From the NCBI GenBank assembly GCA_036638975.1, contig JAVWJP010000002.1, positions 111,035 through 175,034 of the forward strand: a stretch of 64,000 nucleotides of DNA, in the 5' to 3' direction. This document shows positions 8,712-17,565 of this stretch, piece after piece; positions within the stretch are counted from its first letter, which is position 1; the number at the start of each line of letters is the position of its first letter. Below the pieces are notes generated by a model. It made no database searches. It was not told the origin of the DNA and worked only from the letters and a program-made list of their open reading frames with translations. Position numbers and translations under genes: made by a program. This DNA comes from JAVWJP01 sp036638975 (lineage in GTDB: Bacteria > Bacillota > Clostridia > Oscillospirales > Ruminococcaceae).

Positions 8712-8975
8712 CTACTCTGTAAAGCCCGATTGTATAAGCTTAATAAGACCTTCCACGGCTATCTGCTCGTCTGAGCCATCAGCAATAATACGAATATTGG
8801 TACCACCTACAATGCCCAAGGAGAGAACTCCCAAAAGGCTTTTTGCATTTACACGACGCTCTTCTTTTTCTACCCATATTGACGACTTGTACTCGTTAGC
8901 CTTTTGAATAAAAAATGTAGCTGGACGCGCGTGAAGCCCTACTTGATTTTGAACGGTAACATCTTTAACAAACAT
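8712..8975 (-). CDS. ptsH: Phosphocarrier protein HPr
   Basis: Small cytoplasmic protein that passes phosphate from Enzyme I to sugar-specific PTS Enzyme II. From ATG 8975 (upstream GGAGAG) it has 87 residues. His15 in GLHARPA is the PTS phosphorylation site, and Ser46 in KSLLGVLSLG is the site used by HPr kinase for carbon catabolite control in Firmicutes. The presence of His15 separates it from Crh. It is alone, with its own promoter and terminator; no ptsI follows. Confidence 0.95.
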   Translation of the reverse strand: MFVKDVTVQNQVGLHARPATFFIQKANEYKSSIWVEKEERRVNAKSLLGVLSLGIVGGTNIRIIADGSDEQIAVEGLIKLIQSGFTE

Positions 8976-9063
8976 AATAATACTCTCCAAATCATATCTA
9001 TAATTTTAGTTTTAGTGTTCTTTGCGCGTGGATTTTACATAATTTTCATAATGCAATATACTA

Positions 9064-9091
9064 ATTATAACATACGCATTTGTTTCGTCAA
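9064..9091 (-). promoter_or_regulatory. Sigma-A promoter of ptsH
   Basis: -35 TTGACG (9091-9086), 16-nt spacer, -10 TATAAT (9069-9064). It gives an 80-nt leader. The rest of the 293-bp gap (8976-9268) holds no gene that I can see. Confidence 0.75.
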
Positions 9092-9268
9092 CGGATATTA
9101 CCGTCTGTTTGACTATTTTTCGCTAATTTCTGTTGTTTTTATATATCCATGTGCACATGAGCTGTAAGGTTTGTGCATTATCACCATAAAGTTTTCCACA
9201 TCATCAGCAAGTTATACATCAAGAAAGGCAGTACTCGCATTTTTTATATATTATATTATATGTCTTTA

Positions 9269-10438
9269 CTATACATCGGGTTCGCCCTTTGCGCGCTTAG
9301 ATGCCACCCGCTTGTCCACAACAAGCTGCATCACCTTATAAAAGGTAGCAAATGTAGGTATTCCAAGCACCATGCCTATAAGCCCGAAAAGCCCTCCGCC
9401 CGCAATTATAGATAGCATTACCCAAAAGCCCGAAAGCCCTATAGAATCTCCAACTATCTTTGGAAGTATTATATTTCCGTCCACCATCTGTATTGCAATT
9501 ATCATTGCGACAAACCAAAGTGCACTTTTAAAATCTACCATTAAAATTATAAACGTACACGGCACAGCCCCTATATAAGGGCCGAATATAGGTATAATAT
9601 TTGTTATGGCAATTATGGTAGAAATCAAAACCATATAGGTATTTATAGCCGGAGAAAGCGGCAATATATTCATACCTATAAAGCACAAAAAGCCAACTAT
9701 GCAGGCGTCTAAAATCTGCCCAGATATAAAGCCGTTAAAGGTTTTATAGGCTATATCTCCAAGGTGCATTATATGCCCATACTGCACCGGCGGCAAATAT
9801 GCCCCAAGCACACGCTTTAGCTGTGCCGAAAAGCGTTCTTTATCCGCCAGCATATAAATTGAAACTATAATGCCTATAAAAAAGTTTGAAACTCCGGAGG
9901 TAACCGACATTGTAATGTTCATTACCTGTGGCAGTGCCGAAGAAATTATGCTGCCCGCCTGTTTTAAGATTTCTTCCCAAGAGCCAACAACGTCACTTAT
10001 TAAGGCTCCGCCTATACCATATTTTTGAGATAGCGTGTTTACGGTGTTTTGCAGCTGGTTTAAGTATGACGGCACATTTGCGACAAGTACTTTTACACTG
10101 GCTGCCACCTGCGGCACCAAAAGCGACACTACAAAGGCTATAATCAAAAAAAACAAAAGATAGGTTAAAAGCAGCGCCACAGGGCGTTTAAACTTTTTAA
10201 GCTTAGGGTTTTTGTTCATAAGCGCAGACAAATGCCTTTCTAGCATTTTAAGCGGCGAATTAAGCACAAAGGCTATGGCAAACCCTATAAAAAACGGTGT
10301 AACTATCCCCATAAGCTTACCCAATGATGACAAAAACCAACCTATATTTTGCAGCGCCAAAAACACAAGCACTACGCAAACAGCTGTAAAAACCCACTTT
10401 TTTATTTGATATTTTGTTTCGGAATCGAATTTTCTCAT
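9269..10438 (-). CDS. AI-2E (PerM/YdiK) family transporter
   Basis: Polytopic membrane protein of 389 residues. Hydrophobic helices cluster at about 12-65 and 70-110, then comes a soluble stretch (VKVLVANVPSYLNQLQ, about 115-150), and five or so further helices (about 165-370). This is the layout of the AI-2E family (Pfam AI-2E_transport), whose members include a sodium/proton antiporter and a proposed exporter of autoinducer 2; the substrate cannot be told from sequence. It is transcribed away from a small membrane-protein gene, from a promoter that overlaps that gene's promoter. Confidence 0.88.
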   Translation of the reverse strand: MRKFDSETKYQIKKWVFTAVCVVLVFLALQNIGWFLSSLGKLMGIVTPFFIGFAIAFVLNSPLKMLERHLSALMNKNPKLKKFKRPVALLLTYLLFFLIIAFVVSLLVPQVAASVKVLVANVPSYLNQLQNTVNTLSQKYGIGGALISDVVGSWEEILKQAGSIISSALPQVMNITMSVTSGVSNFFIGIIVSIYMLADKERFSAQLKRVLGAYLPPVQYGHIMHLGDIAYKTFNGFISGQILDACIVGFLCFIGMNILPLSPAINTYMVLISTIIAITNIIPIFGPYIGAVPCTFIILMVDFKSALWFVAMIIAIQMVDGNIILPKIVGDSIGLSGFWVMLSIIAGGGLFGLIGMVLGIPTFATFYKVMQLVVDKRVASKRAKGEPDV

Positions 10439-10495
10439 GTACTCCCCGCTTCCACATAATTTCCGATTTGATGCCTGTTTGTAATATATGTGTCA

Positions 10496-10524
10496 TTGAA
10501 AAACGGCACAATATAGCGTACAAT
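10496..10524 (+). promoter_or_regulatory. Promoter of the 153-residue membrane protein gene
   Basis: -35 TTGAAA (10496-10501), 17-nt spacer, -10 TACAAT (10519-10524), 40 bp before the ATG. It overlaps the opposing promoter 10510-10538. Confidence 0.65.
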
Positions 10525-10538
10525 GTAGTACGGCTCAA
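10510..10538 (-). promoter_or_regulatory. Promoter of the AI-2E family transporter
   Basis: -35 TTGAGC (10538-10533), 17-nt spacer, -10 TATATT (10515-10510). It faces and overlaps the promoter on the plus strand. Confidence 0.6.
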
Positions 10539-10564
10539 TGCCATCTGAAAGGATTTAAAAATAT

Positions 10565-11026
10565 ATGAAATATAATGAACACAACCTAAGCTCACGCTAC
10601 AAACGCCTTCGCCTTTTTGGTATAGCCGGCTCTGTACTTGCAATATTGGCAGGTGCAGGTCTGCTTTTATGGTGGTTTTTAAGCTTCCGCAGCGGAATTT
10701 TTGATTTTTATCAGGCTTATATCGTAGGTATGGGCGGAGGATTGATGATTCTGGGCATAATTACAGCTGTAAAAGCCGTGATTATTATTACAAATAAAGA
10801 AAAGTTAGAGGCAGCATCTGCCGCACAACGCCCCGATAAAAATGCTCAATGGAAAAAAAACCGTGCAATGGCAATGGCATTTAAGGTATACCTGTGTACA
10901 ATGGCAATAGCGCTTATATTTATTGGACAGGCTGTAAGCTACACCTCATTTGTGGTGTGTTTTTTCAGCATAATATTTGCATATTTTTGCTATGTAATCT
11001 GCTCTATGCTGGTCGACAAAAAATAG
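10565..11026 (+). CDS. Small four-helix membrane protein, unknown function
   Basis: 153 residues with two pairs of predicted membrane helices (about 18-40, 50-75, 105-125, 130-150) separated by a charged loop of about 25 residues (NKEKLEAASAAQRPDKNAQ). The N-terminus is charged and cytoplasmic in style. GAAAGGA lies about ten bases before the ATG. It ends two bases from the end of a convergent gene with no terminator between them. I do not recognise the family. Confidence 0.75.
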   Translation: MKYNEHNLSSRYKRLRLFGIAGSVLAILAGAGLLLWWFLSFRSGIFDFYQAYIVGMGGGLMILGIITAVKAVIIITNKEKLEAASAAQRPDKNAQWKKNRAMAMAFKVYLCTMAIALIFIGQAVSYTSFVVCFFSIIFAYFCYVICSMLVDKK

Positions 11027-11028
11027 CC

Positions 11029-11505
11029 TTACTTCATGCCGCCAAAAAGCTTTGCTATGGGCGCAACAACCCTGTTAAGGTCCGATATAGCACTGTTAAG
11101 TGTCTTAATGTCAAACTGTTCTATCACTTTAAGCGCTCTTTCAACATCATCAAGTGCTTTTGCTATGCCGATATCTCCCGTAACTATGAGCTCGTCTATT
11201 CTTTTGGCAAGCGCCGGGTAATCTATGCCCGAAAGCTCATCGCTTACAGTCTTTGCATTGGTCAAAACAGCATCTGCCTGCGTTAAAACCTTGTTTATGC
11301 GCGGGACAAAAAACGCCGACAATACCACTGACACTGCAAGTAATACAGCTAAAAAAGCCGTACACAGCTTCGTAAGCATTAGCTGTGTTTTTGCATATCT
11401 CACTTGCTTTTCACTGTTTTCTGCAATCATTTGCAAAAGGGTGTCGCTGTTTTGTTCTGCTGTGGCTTCAGCTACAGGCTCGGCAATTGTTACAAGCTCA
11501 TTCAT
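11029..11505 (-). CDS. Single-helix membrane protein with coiled coil, unknown function
   Basis: 158 residues from ATG 11505, which follows GGGGGA by seven bases; the longer frame to 11637 overlaps the Rrf2 gene and has no ribosome site. Residues 1-45 are hydrophilic, about 48-70 form one membrane helix (LCTAFLAVLLAVSVVLSAFF), and the rest is an amphipathic helical region (NKVLTQADAVLTNAKTV). The pattern resembles the linker region of chemoreceptors and DUF948-type proteins, but I cannot place it in a family. It follows the Rrf2 gene and may be in the rpoD operon. Confidence 0.7.
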   Translation of the reverse strand: MNELVTIAEPVAEATAEQNSDTLLQMIAENSEKQVRYAKTQLMLTKLCTAFLAVLLAVSVVLSAFFVPRINKVLTQADAVLTNAKTVSDELSGIDYPALAKRIDELIVTGDIGIAKALDDVERALKVIEQFDIKTLNSAISDLNRVVAPIAKLFGGMK

Positions 11506-11525
11506 AAATATATCCCCCTGTTGCT

Positions 11526-11924
11526 TTAATCTAAAAGTTGTGCGAAGTTTATTTCGGTAAGCTTCTTTTTTATGTCCTCTGTAAGCTCCATAAACACCCT
11601 TTGAAACTGACACTGACCATTTTTGTTTCTTGTGCAAATAAACTCAGGCGAAACACAGCGCGATATATTAAGAGGTCCTTCTATAGTGGATATAACATCG
11701 TAAAGTGTAATATTCTCTATAGGCTTTACTATTTCATAGCCCCCATGTGTGCCCTTATACGAAATTATAATACCCGCCGCCACAAGCTTGCGCAGTATTT
11801 TAAGCGAAAAGCGCAGTGTTACCCCAGTAATCTCTGACACAACTTTAGCATCTGTTCGCGTATTGCGGCACGAAAGACAATGAACTATACGAATGGCATA
11901 ATCTGCTTCCAGCGTAATTTGCAT
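11526..11924 (-). CDS. Rrf2-family transcriptional regulator
   Basis: 132 residues with the winged-helix fold of the Rrf2 family: MQITLEADYAIRIVHCL at the N-terminus, recognition helix around FSLKILRKLVAAG (39-51), wing GTHGGYE (58-64). Three cysteines (90, 97, 105) occupy the loop that holds an iron-sulfur cluster in IscR and NsrR, with spacing CX6CX7C. A redox or iron-sulfur sensor is therefore likely, though no iscS gene is adjacent. It starts 18 bp after rpoD stops, with AGGAGG upstream, and is probably co-transcribed with it. Confidence 0.88.
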   Translation of the reverse strand: MQITLEADYAIRIVHCLSCRNTRTDAKVVSEITGVTLRFSLKILRKLVAAGIIISYKGTHGGYEIVKPIENITLYDVISTIEGPLNISRCVSPEFICTRNKNGQCQFQRVFMELTEDIKKKLTEINFAQLLD

Positions 11925-11942
11925 TTTCTTAATCCTCCCTGT

Positions 11943-13025
11943 CTAATCCAAAAAGTCTTTAAGTTTTTTACTTCTGCTGGGGTGGCGAAGCTTGCGCAAG
12001 GCTTTTGCCTCTATTTGGCGAATGCGCTCGCGCGTTACGTTAAACTCCTTGCCGACTTCCTCAAGTGTGCGGCTGCGTCCGTCCTCCAGACCAAAGCGCA
12101 GACGCAAAACCTTTTCTTCCCGTTGGGTAAGTGTCTGCAAAACATCGCTTAGCTGCTCTTTAAGCAAGGTGTGGCTGGCAGCCTCGGCAGGGGCGGGCGC
12201 ATCATCATCAGGTATAAAATCTCCTAAATGGCTGTCCTCCTCCTCACCTATAGGTGTTTCGAGAGAAACAGGCTCTTGTGCAACACGCATTATTTCGCGT
12301 ACTTTTTCTACCGGCATCTCCAGCTCCACCGCAATTTCCTCGGCGGTTGGCTCGTGCCCATTTTTATGCAGCAGCTGGCTTGATATCTTTTTTACTTTAT
12401 TGATGGTTTCAACCATATGCACCGGTATGCGTATGGTACGCGCCTGGTCGGCAATAGCTCTTGTAATTGCCTGTCGTATCCACCATGTAGCGTAAGTAGA
12501 GAACTTGAAGCCCTTGGTATAGTCAAACTTTTCAACTGCCTTTATAAGCCCCAAATTGCCCTCCTGTATAAGGTCTAAAAACTGCATTCCACGCCCTACA
12601 TAGCGCTTTGCTATGCTTACAACAAGGCGCAAATTTGCCTCTGACAAGCGCTTTCTGGCGGCAGGGTCGCCCTCTGCCATACGCGTGGCGAGGTCTATTT
12701 CTTCCTCCGGCGTAAGCAGCGGGACACGACCTATTTCTTTAAGGTAAACCTTTACAGGGTCGTCTATATTTATGCCCTCTGAGGCAAGCGAGCTTTCAAT
12801 CTCCTCCGGCTCCTCCGGTATAATGTCAACATCTATAGGCGGCAAAAAGTCCTCTATAATTTCTATATTATAGCTTTCAAGCGTGTCATAGAGCTTGTCC
12901 ACCTGCTCGACATCAAAGTCAAGCTCCTCTAAAACATCGTTTATTTCTTTTGTACTAAGTTTTCCTCTTATTTTTCCGCCCTCAATTAAATCTTTAAGCA
13001 GCGTTTTTTTGTCCTGTACAGCCAT
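11943..13025 (-). CDS. rpoD: Primary RNA polymerase sigma factor RpoD (SigA)
   Basis: 360 residues, the short form usual in Firmicutes. After an acidic region 1.1, region 1.2 is DPVKVYLKEIGRVPLL; regions 2.1-2.4 include DLIQEGNLGL, YTKGFKFSTYATWWI and the -10-binding QAITRAIADQ; region 3 follows; region 4.2 has LEEVGKEFNVTRERIRQIEAK, the -35-binding helix. It lies 15 bp after dnaG in the conserved macromolecular-synthesis order. The -35/-10 sequences proposed in this window all match what this factor reads. Confidence 0.98.
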   Translation of the reverse strand: MAVQDKKTLLKDLIEGGKIRGKLSTKEINDVLEELDFDVEQVDKLYDTLESYNIEIIEDFLPPIDVDIIPEEPEEIESSLASEGINIDDPVKVYLKEIGRVPLLTPEEEIDLATRMAEGDPAARKRLSEANLRLVVSIAKRYVGRGMQFLDLIQEGNLGLIKAVEKFDYTKGFKFSTYATWWIRQAITRAIADQARTIRIPVHMVETINKVKKISSQLLHKNGHEPTAEEIAVELEMPVEKVREIMRVAQEPVSLETPIGEEEDSHLGDFIPDDDAPAPAEAASHTLLKEQLSDVLQTLTQREEKVLRLRFGLEDGRSRTLEEVGKEFNVTRERIRQIEAKALRKLRHPSRSKKLKDFLD

Positions 13026-13040
13026 TATTATAAAGGCCCC

Positions 13041-14795
13041 CTATTTTTTCTTATCACTTATTTTTTTTATGTATTCCTGCCAGTCTGTGTTTTCCATTTT
13101 TCCGATATCCGAATTTGTTTTTTGTGTTTCACATTCCAGTATCGCCTTAATATAATCGTCAGCTTCCTCACAGGTATAATTTTGCTCGTTTGCCGCGGCA
13201 ATAAAGCCGGATATCCGCCCTATTTCATCATCTGTAAAAAGCTCGCCGAATATCCCCATATCAAGGTTTTTATTAAGTGTTATCCTTGCACATATAAGCT
13301 CGTAAACACGCCTGTTAAACGTTGTTACAAAAGCCTCCGGCGGGAGTTTTTCGCGTATATAACGACAATAATCGGGGTTTTTAAAAAGTATTGCTATCAG
13401 CCGCTCCTCGGCAAGCGCCGCACGCAGGTTGCGCCCGCGCTCGGGGTTTATTTTGTCGGCCGGAGAAGCTGCAAAAGCTTTAAGCTCCTTAGCATCTTTT
13501 TTTTCTTTTACCCTTGCCTTACGCTTTATAGTGTGCTTTACCTGCTCTGTAATGGCGTCGCGGCTTACCTCCAGCTCTGCCGCAACCTTAGCTATATAAA
13601 CATCGCGCTCTATGGGGTTATTAAGCCCCGCAATAAACTCGGCAAATTCTTTAAGGTAACTAAGCCTGCCCTCGGTTGCTGTTATATCATACCTTGCCCT
13701 AATTTTTTGCAGCTCATAGTCAAGAGCACTGCTGCTGCCGTCAAGTAGCATTTTAAAGCGGTCGCGTCCATACTTTTTTATATATTCGTCCGGGTCTTTT
13801 GCACCCTGCATAGAAAGCACCTTAACCTGCATTCCAATCTCATCAAATATATTTATAGCACGCTTTGTCGCCGTCTGCCCCGCTCCGTCACTGTCATAGG
13901 CTATAATAATCTGCTTTGCATACTGGCTCATAAGACGTGCCTGCTCGTTTGTTAAAGACGTACCCAGCGTTGCTACGGCATTGCTAAAGCCAGCCTGATG
14001 AAGCGCTATGACGTCCATATAGCCCTCTGCAAGTATAAGCCTTTGCTCTTTTGTCGCCTTTGCTATATTAAGCGCAAAAAGGTTGCGGCTTTTTTTAAAC
14101 ACAGGGGTATCGGGCGAGTTTAAATATTTTGGACCGTCACCGCCCATAATGCGCCCGCCAAAAGCTATGACGTTCCCGCGGATATCTATGATAGGAAACA
14201 TTACCCTACCGCGAAATTGGTCGTAGCAGCCGCCGTTTCTCCCCTTTGCAGCGACACACGCCGCCTGCATTTCCTCCTGCGAAAAACCAAGAGCTTTAAG
14301 GTGCTTAGTTAAGCTGTCCCAGCCCTCGGGAGAATAGCCCAGCCCAAAGTGCCTTATAGTTTGCGGAGTTAAACCCCTTTCAAGCAAATAATCAAGCGCT
14401 TTTTTGCCCTGAGGTGACATTAGGCAGCTGTTGTAAAAACGCGCCGTTTGCCTGTTTATCTCAAGTATTCGGGTTTTAAGCTTTGCCGCTCCGTCATCAA
14501 AGCCGTCCTCCGGCATTGCCATACCCGCTTTTTCTGCCAAAAGCTTTATGGCGTCAATATATTCTAAATTTTCTATACGTTTTATAAAGCTTATAACATC
14601 TCCGCCTGCACCGCAGCCAAAGCAATAAAACGACTGCGTTGCAGGGTACACGGTAAACGAAGGAGTTTTTTCATTGTGAAAAGGGCAAAGCCCAACTACA
14701 TTGCGCCCCGCGTGTTTTAAGCTGACGTAAGACGAAAGTACAGTTTCTATATCACTGTTAAGCTTAAGCTCACTTATAAACTGCTCTGACAGCAT
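13041..14795 (-). CDS. dnaG: DNA primase DnaG
   Basis: Makes RNA primers at the replication fork. 584 residues from ATG 14795, seven bases after GGAGGT; a GTG three codons earlier sits on the ribosome site itself. The zinc-binding domain has C37, H40, C58 and C61 (CPFH, CFGC). The TOPRIM catalytic core follows at about 250-340 with the acidic EGYMD and AYDSDGAG motifs. The C-terminal domain that meets the DnaB helicase is divergent as usual. It is flanked by dgt and rpoD. Confidence 0.98.
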   Translation of the reverse strand: MLSEQFISELKLNSDIETVLSSYVSLKHAGRNVVGLCPFHNEKTPSFTVYPATQSFYCFGCGAGGDVISFIKRIENLEYIDAIKLLAEKAGMAMPEDGFDDGAAKLKTRILEINRQTARFYNSCLMSPQGKKALDYLLERGLTPQTIRHFGLGYSPEGWDSLTKHLKALGFSQEEMQAACVAAKGRNGGCYDQFRGRVMFPIIDIRGNVIAFGGRIMGGDGPKYLNSPDTPVFKKSRNLFALNIAKATKEQRLILAEGYMDVIALHQAGFSNAVATLGTSLTNEQARLMSQYAKQIIIAYDSDGAGQTATKRAINIFDEIGMQVKVLSMQGAKDPDEYIKKYGRDRFKMLLDGSSSALDYELQKIRARYDITATEGRLSYLKEFAEFIAGLNNPIERDVYIAKVAAELEVSRDAITEQVKHTIKRKARVKEKKDAKELKAFAASPADKINPERGRNLRAALAEERLIAILFKNPDYCRYIREKLPPEAFVTTFNRRVYELICARITLNKNLDMGIFGELFTDDEIGRISGFIAAANEQNYTCEEADDYIKAILECETQKTNSDIGKMENTDWQEYIKKISDKKK

Positions 14796-14825
14796 CTTGC
14801 TCACCTCCGTTTAGCAGGCTCATGC

Positions 14826-15824
14826 CTATGGCTTAGTCCACGAGCGTGGTATAAAAAATTCTTCGTATAATGATATTGCAAAACGGTCGCTCATGCCGGA
14901 TATATAATCGCAAATAGCGCGGCTCTTGCCGTCCTCCTCCGCAATTTTTCTGTATTCTTTGGGGAGTTTATCCGTTTTTTCGCAAAAATATTCATAAAGC
15001 CTCTTTACAAGCTCCGTTGCCTTGTCCTCCTCGTCGTGCACGACTTTACTTTTATAAACAAATTCAAACATAAACTCCCGCAATTCCTTGTACGCCGCAA
15101 ACTCTTTATCCCCCATTTTTATGTCGTCAATGCTGTTTTTTATAATAGATTCGACAAGCGTCGAAATTCTCTCTGATTTATTGCGTCCCAGCACACATTT
15201 AACGTTAAATGGCAAATCGTCCTCCGTTATTATACCCGCGTGTACAGAATCTTCAATATCATGGTTCATATAGGCGCTTTTGTCGGCAAAGCGCACTATT
15301 CGCCCTTCGCGCGTGTCGGCATCTGCCCCATGGCTGTGGCATAAAATTCCGTTACGAACCTCATAAGTAAGGTTAAGCCCTTCTCCGTCATGCTCCAGCT
15401 TTTCTACAACTCTTACACTCTGCTCAAAATGACGGTAGCCCTGCGGAGATATCTCGTCAAGCCCCGCCTCGCCCGCATGTCCAAAGGGAGTATGACCCAA
15501 ATCATGTCCAATAGCTATTGCCTCTGTCAAGTCCTCGTTAAGGCACAATGCGCGCGCTATAGTACGCGCTATTTGCGAAACCTCAAGGGTATGTGTAAGC
15601 CTTGTGCGAAAATGGTCGCCCTCAGGGCTTATAAAAACCTGTGTTTTGTGCATAAGACGGCGAAACGAATTACAGTGCAAAATTCTGTCCCTGTCGCGCT
15701 GATATGCGGTGCGCGTATCGTCCTCAGGCTCATTCCGTTCGCGTCCCCGCGTTTTATCCGCAAAAGCAGCAGCAGATGACAGGGTTTTATGCTCCCATTC
15801 CTCGGTACGCTCTCTTATTTTCAT
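14826..15824 (-). CDS. dgt: dGTP triphosphohydrolase-like HD protein
   Basis: 332 residues, an HD-domain nucleotidase of the Dgt type 2 group (hydrolyses dNTP to nucleoside and triphosphate). Metal-binding residues are seen in LTHTLEVSQIA, AIGHDLGHTPFGHAGE and NHDIEDSVHAG. The N-terminal RRLMHKTQVF segment is typical. GGCGGTGAG precedes the ATG. Position directly upstream of dnaG is frequent in clostridia and suggests a link between nucleotide pools and replication. Confidence 0.93.
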   Translation of the reverse strand: MKIRERTEEWEHKTLSSAAAFADKTRGRERNEPEDDTRTAYQRDRDRILHCNSFRRLMHKTQVFISPEGDHFRTRLTHTLEVSQIARTIARALCLNEDLTEAIAIGHDLGHTPFGHAGEAGLDEISPQGYRHFEQSVRVVEKLEHDGEGLNLTYEVRNGILCHSHGADADTREGRIVRFADKSAYMNHDIEDSVHAGIITEDDLPFNVKCVLGRNKSERISTLVESIIKNSIDDIKMGDKEFAAYKELREFMFEFVYKSKVVHDEEDKATELVKRLYEYFCEKTDKLPKEYRKIAEEDGKSRAICDYISGMSDRFAISLYEEFFIPRSWTKP

Positions 15825-15872
15825 ATTCTCACCGCCCTACAGCAATAAGTAAAATTATTACCTTCTTTGTAT

Positions 15873-15881
15873 ACTATACCA
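15873..15881 (-). promoter_or_regulatory. Extended -10 element upstream of dgt-dnaG-rpoD
   Basis: TGGTATAGT on the minus strand, an extended -10 (TGN-TATAAT-like), 49 bp before dgt. No good -35 is seen at 16-18 bp, as is often the case for extended -10 promoters. Confidence 0.4.
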
Positions 15882-15950
15882 AAAAATTTACAAAATTCCT
15901 GCTTTATTTAAAATTTTTTTAAATTATGCCGCTATGCTTTTTGCCATGCA

Positions 15951-17474
15951 TCATGCCCAATATTTTCTGTCAAGGCTGCGGTACTGAACTGCCTCGGCAA
16001 TATGCGAAGGCTCAATTTCTTTTTTACCGTCTAAATCGGCAATAGTGCGCGAAACCTTTAGTATTCTGTCGTATGCGCGGGCAGACAAGCCCATAGAATC
16101 AAAGACCTTGCCGAGCATTGCCTTTGCCGTCGAGGTCATCACACAAAATTCATCGAGCATTGCAGGTGTAATATGAGCATTGCACGAAACGCCGTGTGAC
16201 TTATACCTTTGCACCTGAATATCTCTGGCAGCACAAACTCTGGCGCGTATATCGTCAGAGCATTCTGCTTTTTTACCCGAAGATAAATTTTCAAATTCCA
16301 CAGGCATTACCTCTATATGTAAGTCGAGCCTGTCCAAAAGCGGGCCCGAAACCTTTGCAAGGTATGCCGCAACTGCCTGCGGAGAGCAGGTGCATTTGCG
16401 CGTGGGGTGCCCAAAGTACCCGCACTTGCATGGGTTCATCGCACCAACAAGCATCATTTGGCAAGGGTAGCTGCAAGTTCCGCTTGCGCGTGATATACTC
16501 ACGCAGCCGTCCTCCATAGGCTGACGCAAAACCTCCATGGCATTGCGCTGGAACTCCGGCAGCTCATCTAAAAACAAAACCCCATTATGTGCCATGCTTA
16601 TTTCTCCCGGTTTTGGAATTGTACCGCCTCCGGAAAGCGCAACAGCCGAAACAGTATGATGCGGGTGTCTGTATGGACGCGTTGTTATAAGTGCCACACC
16701 GCCCTCTAAAGCGCCCGCCACAGAATGTATTTTTGTTGTTTCTATAGCCTCCTCAAAGGTGAGCGGAGGCAATATAGACGGCAAGCGCTTTGCAAGCATA
16801 CTTTTACCCGCACCCGGCGGACCTATCAGCAAAACATTATGCCCGCCTGCCGCTGCAACCTCCAGTGCGCGCTTTGCGCCTGACTGCCCCTTTACGTCAC
16901 TGTAATCCAGCATAGCCTCATCGCGGGTGCTTTTAAACTTAACACGCTGTGCGGGCAAAAGCTTAACGCTGCCTTTAAGATGCTCTAAAAGCTCTGTGAC
17001 GTTTTTCACGGGGTAAATATCCACTCCGTCCACCACTGCACCCTCAGCGCCGTTTTCATATGGCAGATACACCGATTTTACACCCTGCTTTTTTGCCTCC
17101 ATAACCATAGGCAGCACGCCGCTTACCCGGGTAATATCGCCCGAAAGCGAAAGCTCGCCAAAAAAAGCAGATGACGAAATGTCGCAGTCAAGCTCTCCGC
17201 TAACCGCAAGCAAGCCTACAAAAAGCGGTAAATCGTAAAGAGAGCCAACCTTTTTTATGTTGGCGGGGGCTAGGTTTACCACTACGCGCCCCAGCGGGAA
17301 CTCGCAGCCGCAGTTTTTTATGGCAGAGCGCACTCTGTCACGCGCTTCTCGTACCGCTGTGTCTGCAAGACCCACCATGTCTAACATAGGTATTCCGCGC
17401 GAAATATCTATCTCAACGGCAACGCTGTAAGCGTCCATGCCAAAAAGCCCAAAGCTGTTTACCTTTATAAACAC
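15951..17474 (-). CDS. comM: YifB/ComM-like AAA+ magnesium-chelatase family ATPase
   Basis: 507 residues. An N-terminal Lon-protease-like domain (residues 1-170) precedes an AAA+ ATPase with Walker A GPPGAGKS (about 220) and Walker B FLDELPEF, then the zinc-binding NPCKCGYFGHP segment and a C-terminal Mg-chelatase domain. The ComM protein acts as a hexameric helicase that helps branch migration during natural transformation in studied species; the role here is inference. The GTG at 17474 follows GGGGG by eight bases and gives the family's usual N-terminus; a TTG two codons earlier is too close to the ribosome site. Confidence 0.93.
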   Translation of the reverse strand: MFIKVNSFGLFGMDAYSVAVEIDISRGIPMLDMVGLADTAVREARDRVRSAIKNCGCEFPLGRVVVNLAPANIKKVGSLYDLPLFVGLLAVSGELDCDISSSAFFGELSLSGDITRVSGVLPMVMEAKKQGVKSVYLPYENGAEGAVVDGVDIYPVKNVTELLEHLKGSVKLLPAQRVKFKSTRDEAMLDYSDVKGQSGAKRALEVAAAGGHNVLLIGPPGAGKSMLAKRLPSILPPLTFEEAIETTKIHSVAGALEGGVALITTRPYRHPHHTVSAVALSGGGTIPKPGEISMAHNGVLFLDELPEFQRNAMEVLRQPMEDGCVSISRASGTCSYPCQMMLVGAMNPCKCGYFGHPTRKCTCSPQAVAAYLAKVSGPLLDRLDLHIEVMPVEFENLSSGKKAECSDDIRARVCAARDIQVQRYKSHGVSCNAHITPAMLDEFCVMTSTAKAMLGKVFDSMGLSARAYDRILKVSRTIADLDGKKEIEPSHIAEAVQYRSLDRKYWA

Positions 17475-17565
17475 AGCCAAAGCCCCCTTTTTTTATTTTG
17501 CTCTTCTTCGCAGCTCTCTTTTTAAAACCAATTGGTATTCTAATTTGCTATTTTCATAAGCAAAT

